Assembly: GCA_944325215.1 (NCBI GenBank)
Contig: CALUZC010000005.1
Location: 42,488-106,487 of the forward strand
From: an uncultured Mucispirillum sp.
GTDB taxonomy: Bacteria; Chrysiogenota; Deferribacteres; Deferribacterales; Mucispirillaceae
Direction: 5' to 3'
Length of the DNA: 64,000 nucleotides
The position numbers and the translations under genes are program-made. The notes beneath the pieces are model-generated. The model saw nothing but the letters and a program-made list of their open reading frames with translations, did no database searches and had not been told where the DNA came from. Shown here piece by piece: positions 8,303 through 18,207 of this stretch (position 1 is the stretch's first letter; every line of letters begins with the position of its first letter).

Positions 8303-9188
8303 TATAGTTGATTTTTTTAAGGATTGTTCAAAGAAAGTAGAAGTGTTTTTAGATGGCTGCCTGCTAAATTCTTCTGTTTTTACAGCAGGTCTTAATGAAG
8401 GTATGCGTTACAGCGTTTTTGCTGGTGGTAAAAGGCTGCGTCCTACATTAGTTTATGCAAGTTATGGTCTTTTTAAAAAAGATTATGATGTTGTTACACC
8501 TTTTGCTGCAGCTATTGAAGTTGTGCATACTTATTCTCTCATACATGATGATTTACCAGCTATGGATAATGATGATATGCGTCGCGGGAAACCATCTAAC
8601 CATAAAGCTTTTGGTGAGGCTGAGGCAATTTTAGCAGGTGATGGGCTTTTAACAAAAGCATTTGAAATAATGTCTGATACAAGCTACAGCCCACAAATTC
8701 CAGCAGATATTAGGCTAAAAGCCATATATAAACTTGCCCGTGCAGCAGGTGATAATGGTATGGTAGGCGGTCAGTTTGCAGATATTACATCAGAAGGAAA
8801 AAAAACAACTGTTGAACTTGTAGATTATATTCATAAAAATAAAACATCGGCTTTAATTGAATGTGCCATATATTTAGGTGCAGTAGCAGCAGAAGCTGAA
8901 GAAAAAGAAATTGATAATCTTATTGCATTTGGAAAAAATATAGGACTTGCTTTTCAAGTAGTTGATGATATTTTAGATATTACTTCATCATCAGAAGTAT
9001 TAGGTAAAAATGTTAATAAGGATATGGAAAGTAATAAAGCAACATATCCTGCTGTATATTCATTAGAGGGTGCAAAAGCGAAGGCTGATGAATATATAGA
9101 AAAAGCAATGGCTCATTTAGATATTTTTAAAGAGCGTGCAGATATTTTAAAAGATATTGCAAAATTTATTACGGAGCGTAACTCATAG
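8295..9188 (+). CDS. ispA: Polyprenyl (farnesyl/geranylgeranyl) diphosphate synthase
   Basis: A cytoplasmic trans-prenyltransferase that condenses IPP with DMAPP/GPP to give FPP or GGPP for quinone and undecaprenyl-phosphate synthesis. The 297-residue protein has both aspartate-rich motifs, DDLPAMDNDD (first DDxxD, about residues 82-91) and DDILD (second). Neighbours xseB and dxs are the classic arrangement. Exact chain-length specificity cannot be read here. Confidence 0.94.
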   Translation: MNNIVDFFKDCSKKVEVFLDGCLLNSSVFTAGLNEGMRYSVFAGGKRLRPTLVYASYGLFKKDYDVVTPFAAAIEVVHTYSLIHDDLPAMDNDDMRRGKPSNHKAFGEAEAILAGDGLLTKAFEIMSDTSYSPQIPADIRLKAIYKLARAAGDNGMVGGQFADITSEGKKTTVELVDYIHKNKTSALIECAIYLGAVAAEAEEKEIDNLIAFGKNIGLAFQVVDDILDITSSSEVLGKNVNKDMESNKATYPAVYSLEGAKAKADEYIEKAMAHLDIFKERADILKDIAKFITERNS

Positions 9189-11080
9189 AAAATAAACCAG
9201 AAGAAAGTTCCTTATTAAATTCTCTTGATTTACCAGATGGCATAAAAGGTTTATCATATAGTGATTTAGAAAGGATATCAAACGAAATTAGGGAATTAAT
9301 CATAGATGTTACATCTAAAAATGGTGGTCATATTGCCCCTAGTCTTGGTGTGGTGGAGCTGACTTTAGCATTATTAAAAGTATTTGATTTACCAAAGGAT
9401 AAAATAATTTGGGACGTAAGCCACCAGGCTTATGCTTATAAAATTTTAACTGGTAGATTAAAAGAATTTCATACACTTCGCCAGTATGGTGGCATTAGTG
9501 GTTTTTCTCGTCCTGAAGAAAGTATTTATGATACCACTATTGCAGGCCATGCAAGCACTTCTATTTCTTCTGCTGTTGGTATTACTCTAGCTAATGATAT
9601 TTTAGGCAGTGATGGTAAAGCAGTTGCTGTTATTGGTGATGGAGCATTAACTGGCGGGGTAGCACTGGAGGCATTAAATAATATTGGTGAATATAAGAAA
9701 AATATTATTATTGTTTTAAATGATAATGAAATGTCTATAAGTGAAAATGTTGGTGGTTTTTCTGCCTATTTATCTAAATCATTAACAGGTGCTGTTGCTA
9801 CGAAAATTAGGTATGATTTAAAAAGTGCTGCAGGTGGTAAACCATTTGGTGGTGCCTTATTAAAAATAGCTAAAAAAATGGAAAAAATGATGATAACAGC
9901 AGTATCTCCAGGCTCATTTTTTGAAAATTTAGGTATAAGGTATATTGGACCAATAGATGGGCATAATATTAAGGAAGTAGAAAAAGCATTGACTAATGCG
10001 AAACTGCAAAAACGCCCTGTTTTAGTTCATGTTGCTACTAAAAAAGGTAAAGGATATGAGCATGCAGAAAATAAACCAGATATTTTTCATGGTGTGCCGT
10101 CCTTTAATAAAGAAACAGGGATATCTGTTAATAAAAGCACAATTCTCTCATGGACAGATGTTTTTAGTAATAAAATATGTGAAATAGCGGAAAAACATAA
10201 TAATGTGGCAGCTATTACAGCAGCTATGAAAGACGGTACAGGGCTTAAAAATTTTGCTGAAAAATTTCCTGACAGGTTTTTTGATGTAGGCATTGCAGAG
10301 CAGTATGCACTTGCTTTTGCTTCTGGGCTTGCAACTGCTAATATGAAGCCATATTGTGCTATATATTCTACATTTTTGCAACGTGCTTATGACCAAATTA
10401 TTCATGATATAGCTATTGCAGGGCTTCCTGTCACTATATGTATTGATAGAGGTGGGTTTGTTGGTGCAGATGGTTCAACACATCATGGTATATATGATAT
10501 ATCATATTTACTGCCTGTTCCTAATATTACTATTATGCTTCCTAAGGACAAATATGAGCTGGAATCTATGCTTGATTTAAGCTATGAATTAAACTGTCCT
10601 GTTACTATTCGTTATGCAAGGGGGAATGTGTATGATAATCCAAGCCTTGAAAAAAATAAGATAGAAATAGGAAAAGTAGAAGTTGTAAAAAATGGTGGCA
10701 GCATAGTTATAATCTCTATTGGACATATATTTGAAGAAGTTGGTAATGCATATAATATGCTTTTAAATGATAATATAGAAGTAACGCTAATAAATTTAAG
10801 GTTTTTAAAACCTCTTGACAGCAAGTATTTGTGTGATTTATTAAAAGATAAATCTTTAATTGTAACGGTAGAAGAAGGTGCTTTATTAGGCGGGGCAGGG
10901 CAAATGATTACTGCACTGGTTAATGATAAAGGACTAAACATTAAATGTAAAAATATAGGTATAGAAGATAAATTTTTTGAACATGGCAGTGTTGCAGAAT
11001 TACGAAAAGATGCAGGTATTGATAGTGTATCTATCTATAATAAAATAAAAACATATATAGAAGATTTGAAAGTTAGTTAA
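9185..11080 (+). CDS. dxs: 1-deoxy-D-xylulose-5-phosphate synthase (start codon irregular)
   Basis: Dxs is a thiamine-diphosphate enzyme joining pyruvate and glyceraldehyde 3-phosphate, first step of the MEP isoprenoid pathway. The frame shows the full fold: GGHIAPSLGVVELTLAL (from 9323), HQAYAYKILTGR, GDGALTGGVALEALNN for ThDP binding, and the C-terminal transketolase half. Conserved residues are encoded well upstream of the first standard start, GTG 9350, so that cannot be the true start. Reading back, the frame is open to a stop at 9179 with no ATG, GTG or TTG. The best placed codon is ATA 9185, 8 bases after GGAG and overlapping the ispA stop. From there the product is 631 residues, the normal Dxs length. 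Confidence 0.88.
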   Translation: MENKPEESSLLNSLDLPDGIKGLSYSDLERISNEIRELIIDVTSKNGGHIAPSLGVVELTLALLKVFDLPKDKIIWDVSHQAYAYKILTGRLKEFHTLRQYGGISGFSRPEESIYDTTIAGHASTSISSAVGITLANDILGSDGKAVAVIGDGALTGGVALEALNNIGEYKKNIIIVLNDNEMSISENVGGFSAYLSKSLTGAVATKIRYDLKSAAGGKPFGGALLKIAKKMEKMMITAVSPGSFFENLGIRYIGPIDGHNIKEVEKALTNAKLQKRPVLVHVATKKGKGYEHAENKPDIFHGVPSFNKETGISVNKSTILSWTDVFSNKICEIAEKHNNVAAITAAMKDGTGLKNFAEKFPDRFFDVGIAEQYALAFASGLATANMKPYCAIYSTFLQRAYDQIIHDIAIAGLPVTICIDRGGFVGADGSTHHGIYDISYLLPVPNITIMLPKDKYELESMLDLSYELNCPVTIRYARGNVYDNPSLEKNKIEIGKVEVVKNGGSIVIISIGHIFEEVGNAYNMLLNDNIEVTLINLRFLKPLDSKYLCDLLKDKSLIVTVEEGALLGGAGQMITALVNDKGLNIKCKNIGIEDKFFEHGSVAELRKDAGIDSVSIYNKIKTYIEDLKVS

Positions 11081-11083
11081 TTT

Positions 11084-11890
11084 ATGAAAAAAAAGCGAAT
11101 GGATATTATGCTTTTTGAAAGTGGACTTGCTTCAAGTATAGATGAGGCAAGGCGTTTTATTATGGCAGGGCTTGCAATAGCTGATGATAAAAGGGTGGAT
11201 AAAGCAGGGGATATGGTGCCATGTGATGCTCATATAAGGCTAAAAGATAGATTACCCTATGTTAGCCGTGGTGGGTTAAAATTAAAACATGCCATAGATA
11301 GTTTTCATCTTAACTTAAAAGATGCTTTAGTTTTAGATGTTGGTTCATCAACTGGTGGTTTTACTGATGTATGCTTACAGGAAGGGGCTTGTTTAGTATA
11401 TGCAGTAGATTCTGGAACGGCACAGCTTCATAATAAACTTTTGCATGATGACCGCGTTAAATCTTTTGAAAATTCTAACTTTAAAAATTTCTATTGTGAA
11501 AGTATTGCTGCATGTTGTGATTATATAGTTACAGATGTATCTTTTATATCCCTTTGTGCTATTATTCCAAATGCAGTTAATTTTTGTAAACAGGGAACAA
11601 TATTTATACCACTTATAAAACCACAGTTTGAAGCTGAAAAAGATGAGGTTGAATCAGGTGGTATAGTTAATAATAAAGATATACATATAAAAGTAATAGA
11701 AAAAGTTATTGAGTTTGCCATAAAAAATGGATTTGCTTTTAAGGATATTATAGTATCACCTATTAAGGGAGCAAAAGGAAATATTGAATACTTGTGTTAT
11801 TTTGTGTATAAGGGTATATCAGAAATAGAAAATATTGAAAAATTAATTGAAAAGGTAGTTTATAACAGTGAAGGCAGCATTAATTGTTAA
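11084..11890 (+). CDS. tlyA: TlyA-family 16S/23S rRNA (2'-O) methyltransferase
   Basis: A 268-residue protein with an N-terminal S4 RNA-binding domain (residues 5-62) and an FtsJ-like SAM-binding domain (DVGSSTGGFTDVCLQEGA, about residues 86-103; TDVSFISL). TlyA proteins 2'-O-methylate rRNA, and several were first described as hemolysins. It lies 3 bases after dxs and overlaps nadK by 23 bases. The dxs-tlyA-nadK-recN order is frequent in bacteria, which supports all four calls. Confidence 0.93.
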   Translation: MKKKRMDIMLFESGLASSIDEARRFIMAGLAIADDKRVDKAGDMVPCDAHIRLKDRLPYVSRGGLKLKHAIDSFHLNLKDALVLDVGSSTGGFTDVCLQEGACLVYAVDSGTAQLHNKLLHDDRVKSFENSNFKNFYCESIAACCDYIVTDVSFISLCAIIPNAVNFCKQGTIFIPLIKPQFEAEKDEVESGGIVNNKDIHIKVIEKVIEFAIKNGFAFKDIIVSPIKGAKGNIEYLCYFVYKGISEIENIEKLIEKVVYNSEGSINC

Positions 11891-12725
11891 ACCAAAAGGT
11901 GAAGTAAAACAGCAGGTAGAATATGCAGTATCTGTTTTAGAAAAGTATAATATAATTCCATTAATGGAAAATGAAACAGTAGAAAGGCTTATTTTAAATG
12001 CAAAAAGTTATACTATTACAGAAATGCGCAATATGGCAGATTTTGTAATAGTTTTAGGTGGAGATGGCACATTATTATATGCTTCACGCATTTTTAGGTT
12101 TTTAAGTGTTCCTATATTAGGGTTTAATCTTGGACGACTTGGTTTTATTATGGAACACCATATGGAAGATTTTGAACAGGTAATAAAATCATATATAGAA
12201 AATAAAGTAATCATTCAAAGACGTATGAAACTTTCTGGTGAGATTATTGATAATGATATAAAAATATATGAAGAAGATGCATTAAATGAAATAGTTATTA
12301 ATAAGGGTGCTCCATCTCGTATGATAGAATTATCAATATATATAGATAATAATTTTGTTACAAGATACCGCTCTGATGGTGCAATTATTTCAACGCCAAC
12401 AGGTTCTACTGGTTATACTATTTCAGCAGGTGGGCCTATTGTGCACCCTGATTTAGATACTATTATTCTTTCACCAATATGCCCACATGCATTAAATATT
12501 CGCCCAATAGTGCTGCCAAAATCAAGCACAGTTGCAATCAGGGTAGAAACACCTAATGTGGAATGTTATGCTACATTTGATGGGCAGATTGTGCGTCCTT
12601 TTGCAAGTGGAAGTATTTTAAAGGTAACAAAATCAACGGGAGATTTAAATTTAGTGGTATCACCAAATAGAAATTATTATAGTATTTTAAGGGATAAATT
12701 AGGCTGGGGAGGTATGCCGTGCTAA
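11868..12725 (+). CDS. nadK: NAD kinase
   Basis: NadK phosphorylates NAD to NADP using ATP or polyphosphate. The 285-residue protein has the GGDGTLL motif (about residues 64-70), NLGRLGFI, and the glycine-rich TPTGSTGYTISAGGPIVHP. It starts at GTG 11868 inside tlyA and overlaps the recN start by 7 bases, so the genes are tightly coupled. Confidence 0.96.
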   Translation: MKAALIVKPKGEVKQQVEYAVSVLEKYNIIPLMENETVERLILNAKSYTITEMRNMADFVIVLGGDGTLLYASRIFRFLSVPILGFNLGRLGFIMEHHMEDFEQVIKSYIENKVIIQRRMKLSGEIIDNDIKIYEEDALNEIVINKGAPSRMIELSIYIDNNFVTRYRSDGAIISTPTGSTGYTISAGGPIVHPDLDTIILSPICPHALNIRPIVLPKSSTVAIRVETPNVECYATFDGQIVRPFASGSILKVTKSTGDLNLVVSPNRNYYSILRDKLGWGGMPC

Positions 12726-14374
12726 CATATCTTGCTGTTAAAAATATAGCAGTTATAGAAAAAGTCAGTTTAGAGTTTGAAAAGGGCTTAAATGTTATTA
12801 CAGGGGAGACAGGTGCTGGTAAATCTGTCCTTGTGGGAGCATTAAAGTATTTAACAGGTGACAGACTTGGAAAGGTAAGCCCAAGAAATCCATCTGAAAA
12901 GTTTTCAGCAGAAGGTATTTTTGCAGATGAACTTAACATTGAATCTGAATTAAAAGAACAGTATGAAATAGATGATGAACTTATTTTATTTAGAGAAACA
13001 GATGAAAATGCAAAAAATAAAGCATTTATTAACGGCAGGGCAGCACCAGTTAATAAATTAAAAGATGTATCAGAATATTTAATAGATATACATGGTCAAC
13101 ATGAAAACCAATTTTTATTTAACCCAGCAAGACATCTTACATTTATAGATTTTTTTGTGGAAGACAGCTTAAAAACTGAATTTACAAATAAATATAAATT
13201 ATACAGGGAAAAATCAGATAATCTTGAAAACATTAAGAAAAATAAAGAAAATATTATAAAGATGCAGGAAATGTATAAGATGCAGTATAATGAACTATCA
13301 TCTTATAATATTGATTTAGAAAAAGACAGTCAGTTAGAAGAACGCATTAAATTTTTATCCAATATTGAAAAAGTAAAAGAAGCAGTTACTTCATCTATGG
13401 AAGCTTTAAGTGATGGTGAAATATCTGCTACTGAACTAATAGAAAAATCTATTAGAGCATTAAGCAGCATAAGTAATATGTCAAATGATGCTTTAAAAGC
13501 AGAAGAATTTTTAAATGCAGCACTTGCAAATATTACAGAAGCTCAAAGCTATATAACAGGGCTTATAAATGAAGAAGATGAAGAAAATTCAAGTGATGAT
13601 TTAAACCAATTAATAGATAGAAAATATAAACTGCAGGATATTTGTAAAAGATATGGTGGCTCACTTGAAAGTGCCATAGAATATATGAAAAAGTTGGAAA
13701 ATGATTTAGCAGGTATGGATAACCAAGATGATATGCTTGCATCTTTAGAAAAGGAAGTAGAAGAATTACATAAGGAAGCTAAAAAAAGTGCAGATGTTTT
13801 AAATGATGCAAGAAAAAAAGTATCTGTAGAAATTTGTAATAAAACTGTAAAAATATTAGAAGAACTGGAATTAAAATCTGCTAAATTTGAAGTAAAATTT
13901 AAAGATAATGAAAGCCTTGATTATCAGGCAGGAATATCAGCAGAATTTTATATATCTACAAACGCAGGTTTTCAAACAGCACCACTTGCAACAGTAGCTT
14001 CAGGCGGTGAGGTATCACGGGTTATGCTTGCATTAAAAGAAGTTTTTGCAGATTATGATAATGTAGGCACAATGCTTTTTGATGAAATAGATACTGGTAT
14101 AAGTGGTAAAGCAGCCCAAAGTGTTGCAAGAAAATTAAAAGAATTAAGCAAGAAAAAACAGATAATTGTAATTACTCATTTACCAGTTGTTGCAGCTATG
14201 GGCGACAGCCATTTTCATATATCAAAATCTGATAAAGATGGTATTTCTTCAACTAATATTTTAAAACTTGACAAAGCTTCAAAAATAAATATAATAGCGA
14301 CAATGATTTCTGGTGAAGCTACTCCAACAGCTTTGCAGCAGGCAGAAGATATGATTAATAGAGGTAGTATTTAG
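12719..14374 (+). CDS. recN: DNA repair protein RecN
   Basis: RecN is an SMC-like ATPase acting early in double-strand break repair. The 551-residue product has an N-terminal Walker A ([14 protein letters not shown], about residues 29-42), a central coiled-coil region rich in Glu/Lys (about 150-360), and the C-terminal ABC signature [13 protein letters not shown] with Walker [12 protein letters not shown]. The GTG start at 12719 is preceded by GGGGAGGTATGCC. Its stop overlaps the dedA GTG start by one base. Confidence 0.95.
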   Translation: MLTYLAVKNIAVIEKVSLEFEKGLNVITGETGAGKSVLVGALKYLTGDRLGKVSPRNPSEKFSAEGIFADELNIESELKEQYEIDDELILFRETDENAKNKAFINGRAAPVNKLKDVSEYLIDIHGQHENQFLFNPARHLTFIDFFVEDSLKTEFTNKYKLYREKSDNLENIKKNKENIIKMQEMYKMQYNELSSYNIDLEKDSQLEERIKFLSNIEKVKEAVTSSMEALSDGEISATELIEKSIRALSSISNMSNDALKAEEFLNAALANITEAQSYITGLINEEDEENSSDDLNQLIDRKYKLQDICKRYGGSLESAIEYMKKLENDLAGMDNQDDMLASLEKEVEELHKEAKKSADVLNDARKKVSVEICNKTVKILEELELKSAKFEVKFKDNESLDYQAGISAEFYISTNAGFQTAPLATVASGGEVSRVMLALKEVFADYDNVGTMLFDEIDTGISGKAAQSVARKLKELSKKKQIIVITHLPVVAAMGDSHFHISKSDKDGISSTNILKLDKASKINIIATMISGEATPTALQQAEDMINRGSI

Positions 14375-15033
14375 TGGAGTTTTTAAAGGGTATATACCAC
14401 GATATTTTAGCATTAGGCATAGTGTTTGTTACATTTTTAGTTAATACCGTTGGAAAACTTGGTTATGCAGGTGTAGTATTATTAATGGCTCTGGAAAGTT
14501 CATTTATTCCATTTCCAAGTGAAGTGGTTGTGCCGCCTGCTGGTTATTTGGCTTCAAAAGGTGAGATGAATTTATTTCTTGTTATTCTTGCAGGTACTGT
14601 AGGTTCTATATTAGGTGCACTTCTTAATTACTGGATTGCAGCTCGTTTCGGTAGAGATTTCTTGTTAAAATATTCTAAATACTTTTTCATTGATAAGGAA
14701 AAATTTGATAAGTTTGAAGTATTTTTTAATACTCATGGTGAAATAACTACGTTTGTCGGCAGGCTTATACCAGTTATAAGGCAGTATATTTCTTTTCCTG
14801 CTGGGCTTGTGCGTATGGATTTGAAAAAGTTTATATTCTACACAGGTTTAGGGGCTGCTATATGGTGTACAATTCTTGCACTTGTGGGTTACTATGTTGG
14901 TAATAACATTGACATTATCAAAGAAAATGTTGACCATATTATGATTTTTGTATTTCCGGCATTGTTTTTGCTAGTTGCATTATACGTCGTAAGATATAAG
15001 CTAAAAAAACGCAGGGAAACAATCTCAGAATAG
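14374..15033 (+). CDS. DedA-family membrane protein
   Basis: A 219-residue inner-membrane protein of the DedA (SNARE-associated/VTT) family, members of which act in phospholipid or undecaprenyl-phosphate recycling and proton-dependent membrane homeostasis. It shows about five hydrophobic segments and the family signature [18 protein letters not shown] (about residues 126-143), preceded by the [17 protein letters not shown] region. It starts with GTG overlapping the recN stop. Its substrate cannot be deduced. Confidence 0.88.
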   Translation: MEFLKGIYHDILALGIVFVTFLVNTVGKLGYAGVVLLMALESSFIPFPSEVVVPPAGYLASKGEMNLFLVILAGTVGSILGALLNYWIAARFGRDFLLKYSKYFFIDKEKFDKFEVFFNTHGEITTFVGRLIPVIRQYISFPAGLVRMDLKKFIFYTGLGAAIWCTILALVGYYVGNNIDIIKENVDHIMIFVFPALFLLVALYVVRYKLKKRRETISE

Positions 15034-15043
15034 GTGTGAATGT

Positions 15044-16219
15044 ATGAAGAAGTTTATTTTTTTATTATTAATTGTTTTTATTTCAACATCAGTTTATGCT
15101 GAAACTTATGAAGTAAAATCAGGTGATACTTTATATGGTATTTTATCAGACAGATTTACTCCACAGGAAATGGCAGAAATAAATTCAAGAATTAAGAAAG
15201 AAGTGAAAGGTTTCGTTTTAAAACCGGGAATGAAACTTATTCTTGAATCAAATAAGGTTACTATTAATGCAGCTCTTGATAAAGATGTGATTATTGAAAA
15301 AGCAGCAGATGGCACAGCTTCTGTTAAAGTAAACTCATATGAACAAGAGATGATGAATGTTGTTGTTCGTGGCACAATTGAAAATAATCTTTTTGATGCA
15401 ATGGCAAAAGCAGGGGAAGATGCTGAGCTAGCAGCTAATTTAGCAAGTATTTTTGAATGGGAAATAGACTTTTTTAAAGACTTACGCCCAGGGGATAGAT
15501 TTGTTGTTTTAGTTGAGAAAAAATTTGTAAAAGACAAATATGCAGGTTATGGTAAAATTTTAGCTGCTGATTTTTATAATCAAGGTAAATTAAAAAGAGC
15601 AGTTTATTATAATGATGGCAAAAAAAATAAAGGATATTATAACGAAAAAGGTGAGGGGCTTGAACGTGGTTTCTTAAGGGTTCCATTAAATTATTCTCGT
15701 ATATCTTCACGTTATTCTACATCAAGATTACACCCAGTATTAGGTTATCACAGACCACATTATGGTGTTGATTATGCTGCTCCAACAGGTACACCTGTAA
15801 AAGCTACTGCCAGTGGTGTAGTTAAAATAAAATCAAGAACAAAAGGTAATGGTAACTATATTGCTTTGCGTCACCCAAATGGCTATGAAACATTTTACCT
15901 TCATTTAAATGGTTTTAATAGAGCAATTAGACAAGGCAGCTATGTGGAACAGGGGCAGATTATTGGTTATGTTGGCTCAACAGGCTATTCAACTGGACCA
16001 CACCTTGATTATCGTATTAGGAAAAATGGCAAATGGTTAAACCCATTAACATTTGTAGCAACACCAAAGACACTTAAAAAAGATGAAGTTCCAGCATTTT
16101 TAGAGCATGCTTCAGTATTTTTTGATAAATTAAACATGTCTCATATTGTTTATGCTCAATATAGTCCGGCATTATCTGTATCACCAATAAACAATTCAAT
16201 GTCTATGGTTCAATTTTAA
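15044..16219 (+). CDS. Secreted LysM / M23 peptidoglycan peptidase
   Basis: A 391-residue protein with a cleavable signal peptide (ending near VYA, residue 19), a LysM domain (YEVKSGDTLYGILSDRF, from about residue 22) and a C-terminal M23 zinc metallopeptidase domain (HRPHYGVDYAAPTGTPV, then GYVGSTGYSTGPHLDYRI). M23 enzymes cut peptide cross-links of peptidoglycan in the periplasm. The zinc motif HxxxD is present. The second motif reads HLD rather than HLH, a variant also found in this family, so metal binding should be checked before assuming activity. It is last in its run, with a strong terminator 23 bases after the stop. Confidence 0.87.
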   Translation: MKKFIFLLLIVFISTSVYAETYEVKSGDTLYGILSDRFTPQEMAEINSRIKKEVKGFVLKPGMKLILESNKVTINAALDKDVIIEKAADGTASVKVNSYEQEMMNVVVRGTIENNLFDAMAKAGEDAELAANLASIFEWEIDFFKDLRPGDRFVVLVEKKFVKDKYAGYGKILAADFYNQGKLKRAVYYNDGKKNKGYYNEKGEGLERGFLRVPLNYSRISSRYSTSRLHPVLGYHRPHYGVDYAAPTGTPVKATASGVVKIKSRTKGNGNYIALRHPNGYETFYLHLNGFNRAIRQGSYVEQGQIIGYVGSTGYSTGPHLDYRIRKNGKWLNPLTFVATPKTLKKDEVPAFLEHASVFFDKLNMSHIVYAQYSPALSVSPINNSMSMVQF

Positions 16220-16241
16220 AAGATTAATTATAAATATATAT

Positions 16242-16275
16242 AACACAAAAGCCCGTTTATACGGGCTTTTGTGTT
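16242..16275. terminator. Strong bidirectional hairpin terminator
   Basis: A perfect 15-bp inverted repeat, AACACAAAAGCCCGT and its exact complement, with a four-base TTAT loop. A GC core is flanked by A runs on the left and T runs on the right, so it could serve both the M23 peptidase gene on the plus strand and the activator gene that ends at 16377 on the minus strand. Confidence 0.93.
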
Positions 16276-16376
16276 ATTTATTTCCTATAAGAATATTTTT
16301 TAATTAATATAATATATTAATAATACTGGTTGTATTATATTAATAGTAAAATATTATATATGGTATGTAATATTTT

Positions 16377-17942
16377 CTACTGCTTATCTTGATACCATTC
16401 TGGAGTAATGCCTAACCTGTGTATTTTATAGTGTATTACTCTAGGGGATAAATCTAAATCTCTAGCTGCTGCAGACATATTACCATGGTTTTGTTTTAAT
16501 GCTTCTACAATTAATTCTCTTTCATAAGAATCAACTAAAGTATTAAATGATGCTTTACCTTCTGGTAAAAGGGAAGAATTAGATGTTTTACCAGTCTGTA
16601 AAGATGCTGGCAGGTTATAACCATGTATGCAGTCATCTGTTGCAGTAATTACTGCTCTTTCAATGCAGTTTTCAAGCTCTCTTACATTACCAGGCCAGTG
16701 ATAGCTCATAAGCATATTTATGGCAGGTGTGGAAAGCCGTTTTATATTCTTTTTATACTTTAAATTATGCTTTTCTATAAAATATTCTGCTAAAAGTATA
16801 ATATCGCTTCGCCTTGAGTTTAAGTCTGGCATAGTAATAGGGAAAATATTAAGCCTGTAATACAAGTCCTCCCTAAACTGACCCTTTGCTATCATATCTT
16901 CTAAATTTCTACTTGTAGCAGCAATAAGGCGAATATCTGATTTTAATTCCTGACTGCTTCCAAGCCTAGAGAATGTTCTTTCTTGAATAAATCTTAAAAG
17001 TTTTACTTGTGATGATAGTGATAAATCTCCAACTTCATCTAAAAAAAGTGTGCCGGTATTTGCTTTTTCCACATGACCAATACGCCTTGCAACTGCACCA
17101 GTAAAAGCACCTTTTTCATGTCCAAAAAGCTCACTTTCTACTAAATTTTCAGGAATTGCTGCACAGTTTAATGTAATAAATGGTTTATTTTTTCTATCAC
17201 TTAAAGAAACTATGGCTCTTGCTGCCATTTCTTTACCGGTGCCAGATGAACCACGCAGTAAAACTGTAGCATCACTTGCTGCAACCTGTTTTATAAGGTC
17301 ATATATTTCTCGCATACTTTTGCAATTTCCAATTAAAGCTGGTGGGTTAGTATCATCTAACATATCCCTAAGCTGTTTATTTTCATGTAAAAGTTGCTGC
17401 ATTTCTTCATGTTCTGCTATAACAGCCATTAATGCTTCCCCTACAATATTACCAACTATCTCTAAAAATTTTAAATCTTTTTGCAGGTCTGCATTTTTAT
17501 CCATTACTCTATCAACACTTAATGTCCCAATAACTCTTTCCATATAAATAACAGGGACACATATAAAAGCTATCTTTTCTTTTTTATCTCTTGCACCAAG
17601 TCTGTTTAAAAACCTTGGGTCATGGACTATATCTTCAATTAAATGTGGTCTGCCACACTCTGCCACATGTCCTGTTATTCCTTCCCCAAGATTATATGAA
17701 ATATGTTTTTTTTCGGCATCAGCTAAATCGTGAGTGGCTTCAATATACAGCTTATTATTTTTTATGGTTGTAAAAGTGCCGCGTATCATATTAAGACGTA
17801 AACTTAATATTTCTAATATTTGGTGTAACAGTTCGCTTACATTTTTTTTATGAACTATAGCATAACTTATTTCCTGCAGCACTGTAATTTCAGCACTTAG
17901 AGTATGTTCTTCTTGATGATTAATAGTTTTTTTTCCTGCCAT
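16377..17942 (-). CDS. NifA-like sigma-54-dependent transcriptional activator (GAF-AAA-Fis)
   Basis: A 521-residue enhancer-binding protein. It has a GAF sensor domain (about residues 25-175), a sigma-54 interaction AAA+ domain with Walker A GSSGTGKE (231-238), the sigma-54-contacting GAFTGA loop (278-283) and Walker B LFLDEVG (299-305), and a Fis-type helix-turn-helix at the C-terminus ([24 protein letters not shown] region, about 485-515). There is no receiver domain, so it resembles NifA rather than NtrC and is probably controlled through the GAF domain or by another protein. Its promoter region carries the same dyad found between glnN and gltB, so I infer it controls ammonia assimilation and perhaps itself. 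No nif genes are visible. Confidence 0.9.
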   Translation of the reverse strand: MAGKKTINHQEEHTLSAEITVLQEISYAIVHKKNVSELLHQILEILSLRLNMIRGTFTTIKNNKLYIEATHDLADAEKKHISYNLGEGITGHVAECGRPHLIEDIVHDPRFLNRLGARDKKEKIAFICVPVIYMERVIGTLSVDRVMDKNADLQKDLKFLEIVGNIVGEALMAVIAEHEEMQQLLHENKQLRDMLDDTNPPALIGNCKSMREIYDLIKQVAASDATVLLRGSSGTGKEMAARAIVSLSDRKNKPFITLNCAAIPENLVESELFGHEKGAFTGAVARRIGHVEKANTGTLFLDEVGDLSLSSQVKLLRFIQERTFSRLGSSQELKSDIRLIAATSRNLEDMIAKGQFREDLYYRLNIFPITMPDLNSRRSDIILLAEYFIEKHNLKYKKNIKRLSTPAINMLMSYHWPGNVRELENCIERAVITATDDCIHGYNLPASLQTGKTSNSSLLPEGKASFNTLVDSYERELIVEALKQNHGNMSAAARDLDLSPRVIHYKIHRLGITPEWYQDKQ

Positions 17943-17983
17943 TTATAATCCTTTTTATTATGAATAATAGGTTATAATTGTAT

Positions 17984-17999
17984 TTTACAAAATTGTAAA
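17984..17999. promoter_or_regulatory. Inverted repeat TTTACAA-N2-TTGTAAA, candidate operator or enhancer
   Basis: A 7+7 base inverted repeat with a two-base spacer (TTTACAAAATTGTAAA), 42-57 bases upstream of the activator gene. The same arrangement occurs at 25386-25401 between gltB and glnN. It is probably the binding site of the activator itself (autoregulation) or of another nitrogen regulator. The protein-site pairing is inference. Confidence 0.55.
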
Positions 18000-18169
18000 T
18001 AGAAAATAGTAATTATTATATTACAATTTAATGCATTATGTTATAAAAATTTTATAAGCACTCGAAATGGTTATATTAATAAAGAAGCAATACTCTTAAT
18101 ATTTTTTTGGAGTGGAATATACTATATTATTGTTGTATATATTACAAGAATATATTTAGATAAAATAAA

Positions 18170-18188
18170 TCCCCCTAATAGCAGGGGG
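18170..18188 (-). terminator. Terminator of the gltB-gltD-dapL operon
   Basis: TCCCCCT ... AGGGGGA forms a GC-rich stem with a short loop just after the dapL stop. On the minus strand it is followed by a T-rich stretch (TTTATTTTAT), the usual intrinsic terminator form. Confidence 0.85.
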
Positions 18189-18207
18189 ATATGTGAAGGA
18201 ATAAACC

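Larger units (their letters stand above)
17943..18207. other. Intergenic region between dapL and the activator gene
   Basis: 265 bases with no gene. It holds the dapL-side terminator (18170-18188), the dyad at 17984-17999 and further AT-rich, half-site-like sequence (TTACAATTT near 18021). No clear -35/-10 or -24/-12 pair for the activator gene could be picked out. Confidence 0.6.

Noticed and set aside
16300..16376. AT-only hairpin ATAATAC ... GTATTAT between the peptidase and the activator
   Set aside because: No GC pairs in most of the stem and no T run. The strong hairpin at 16242 already explains termination.
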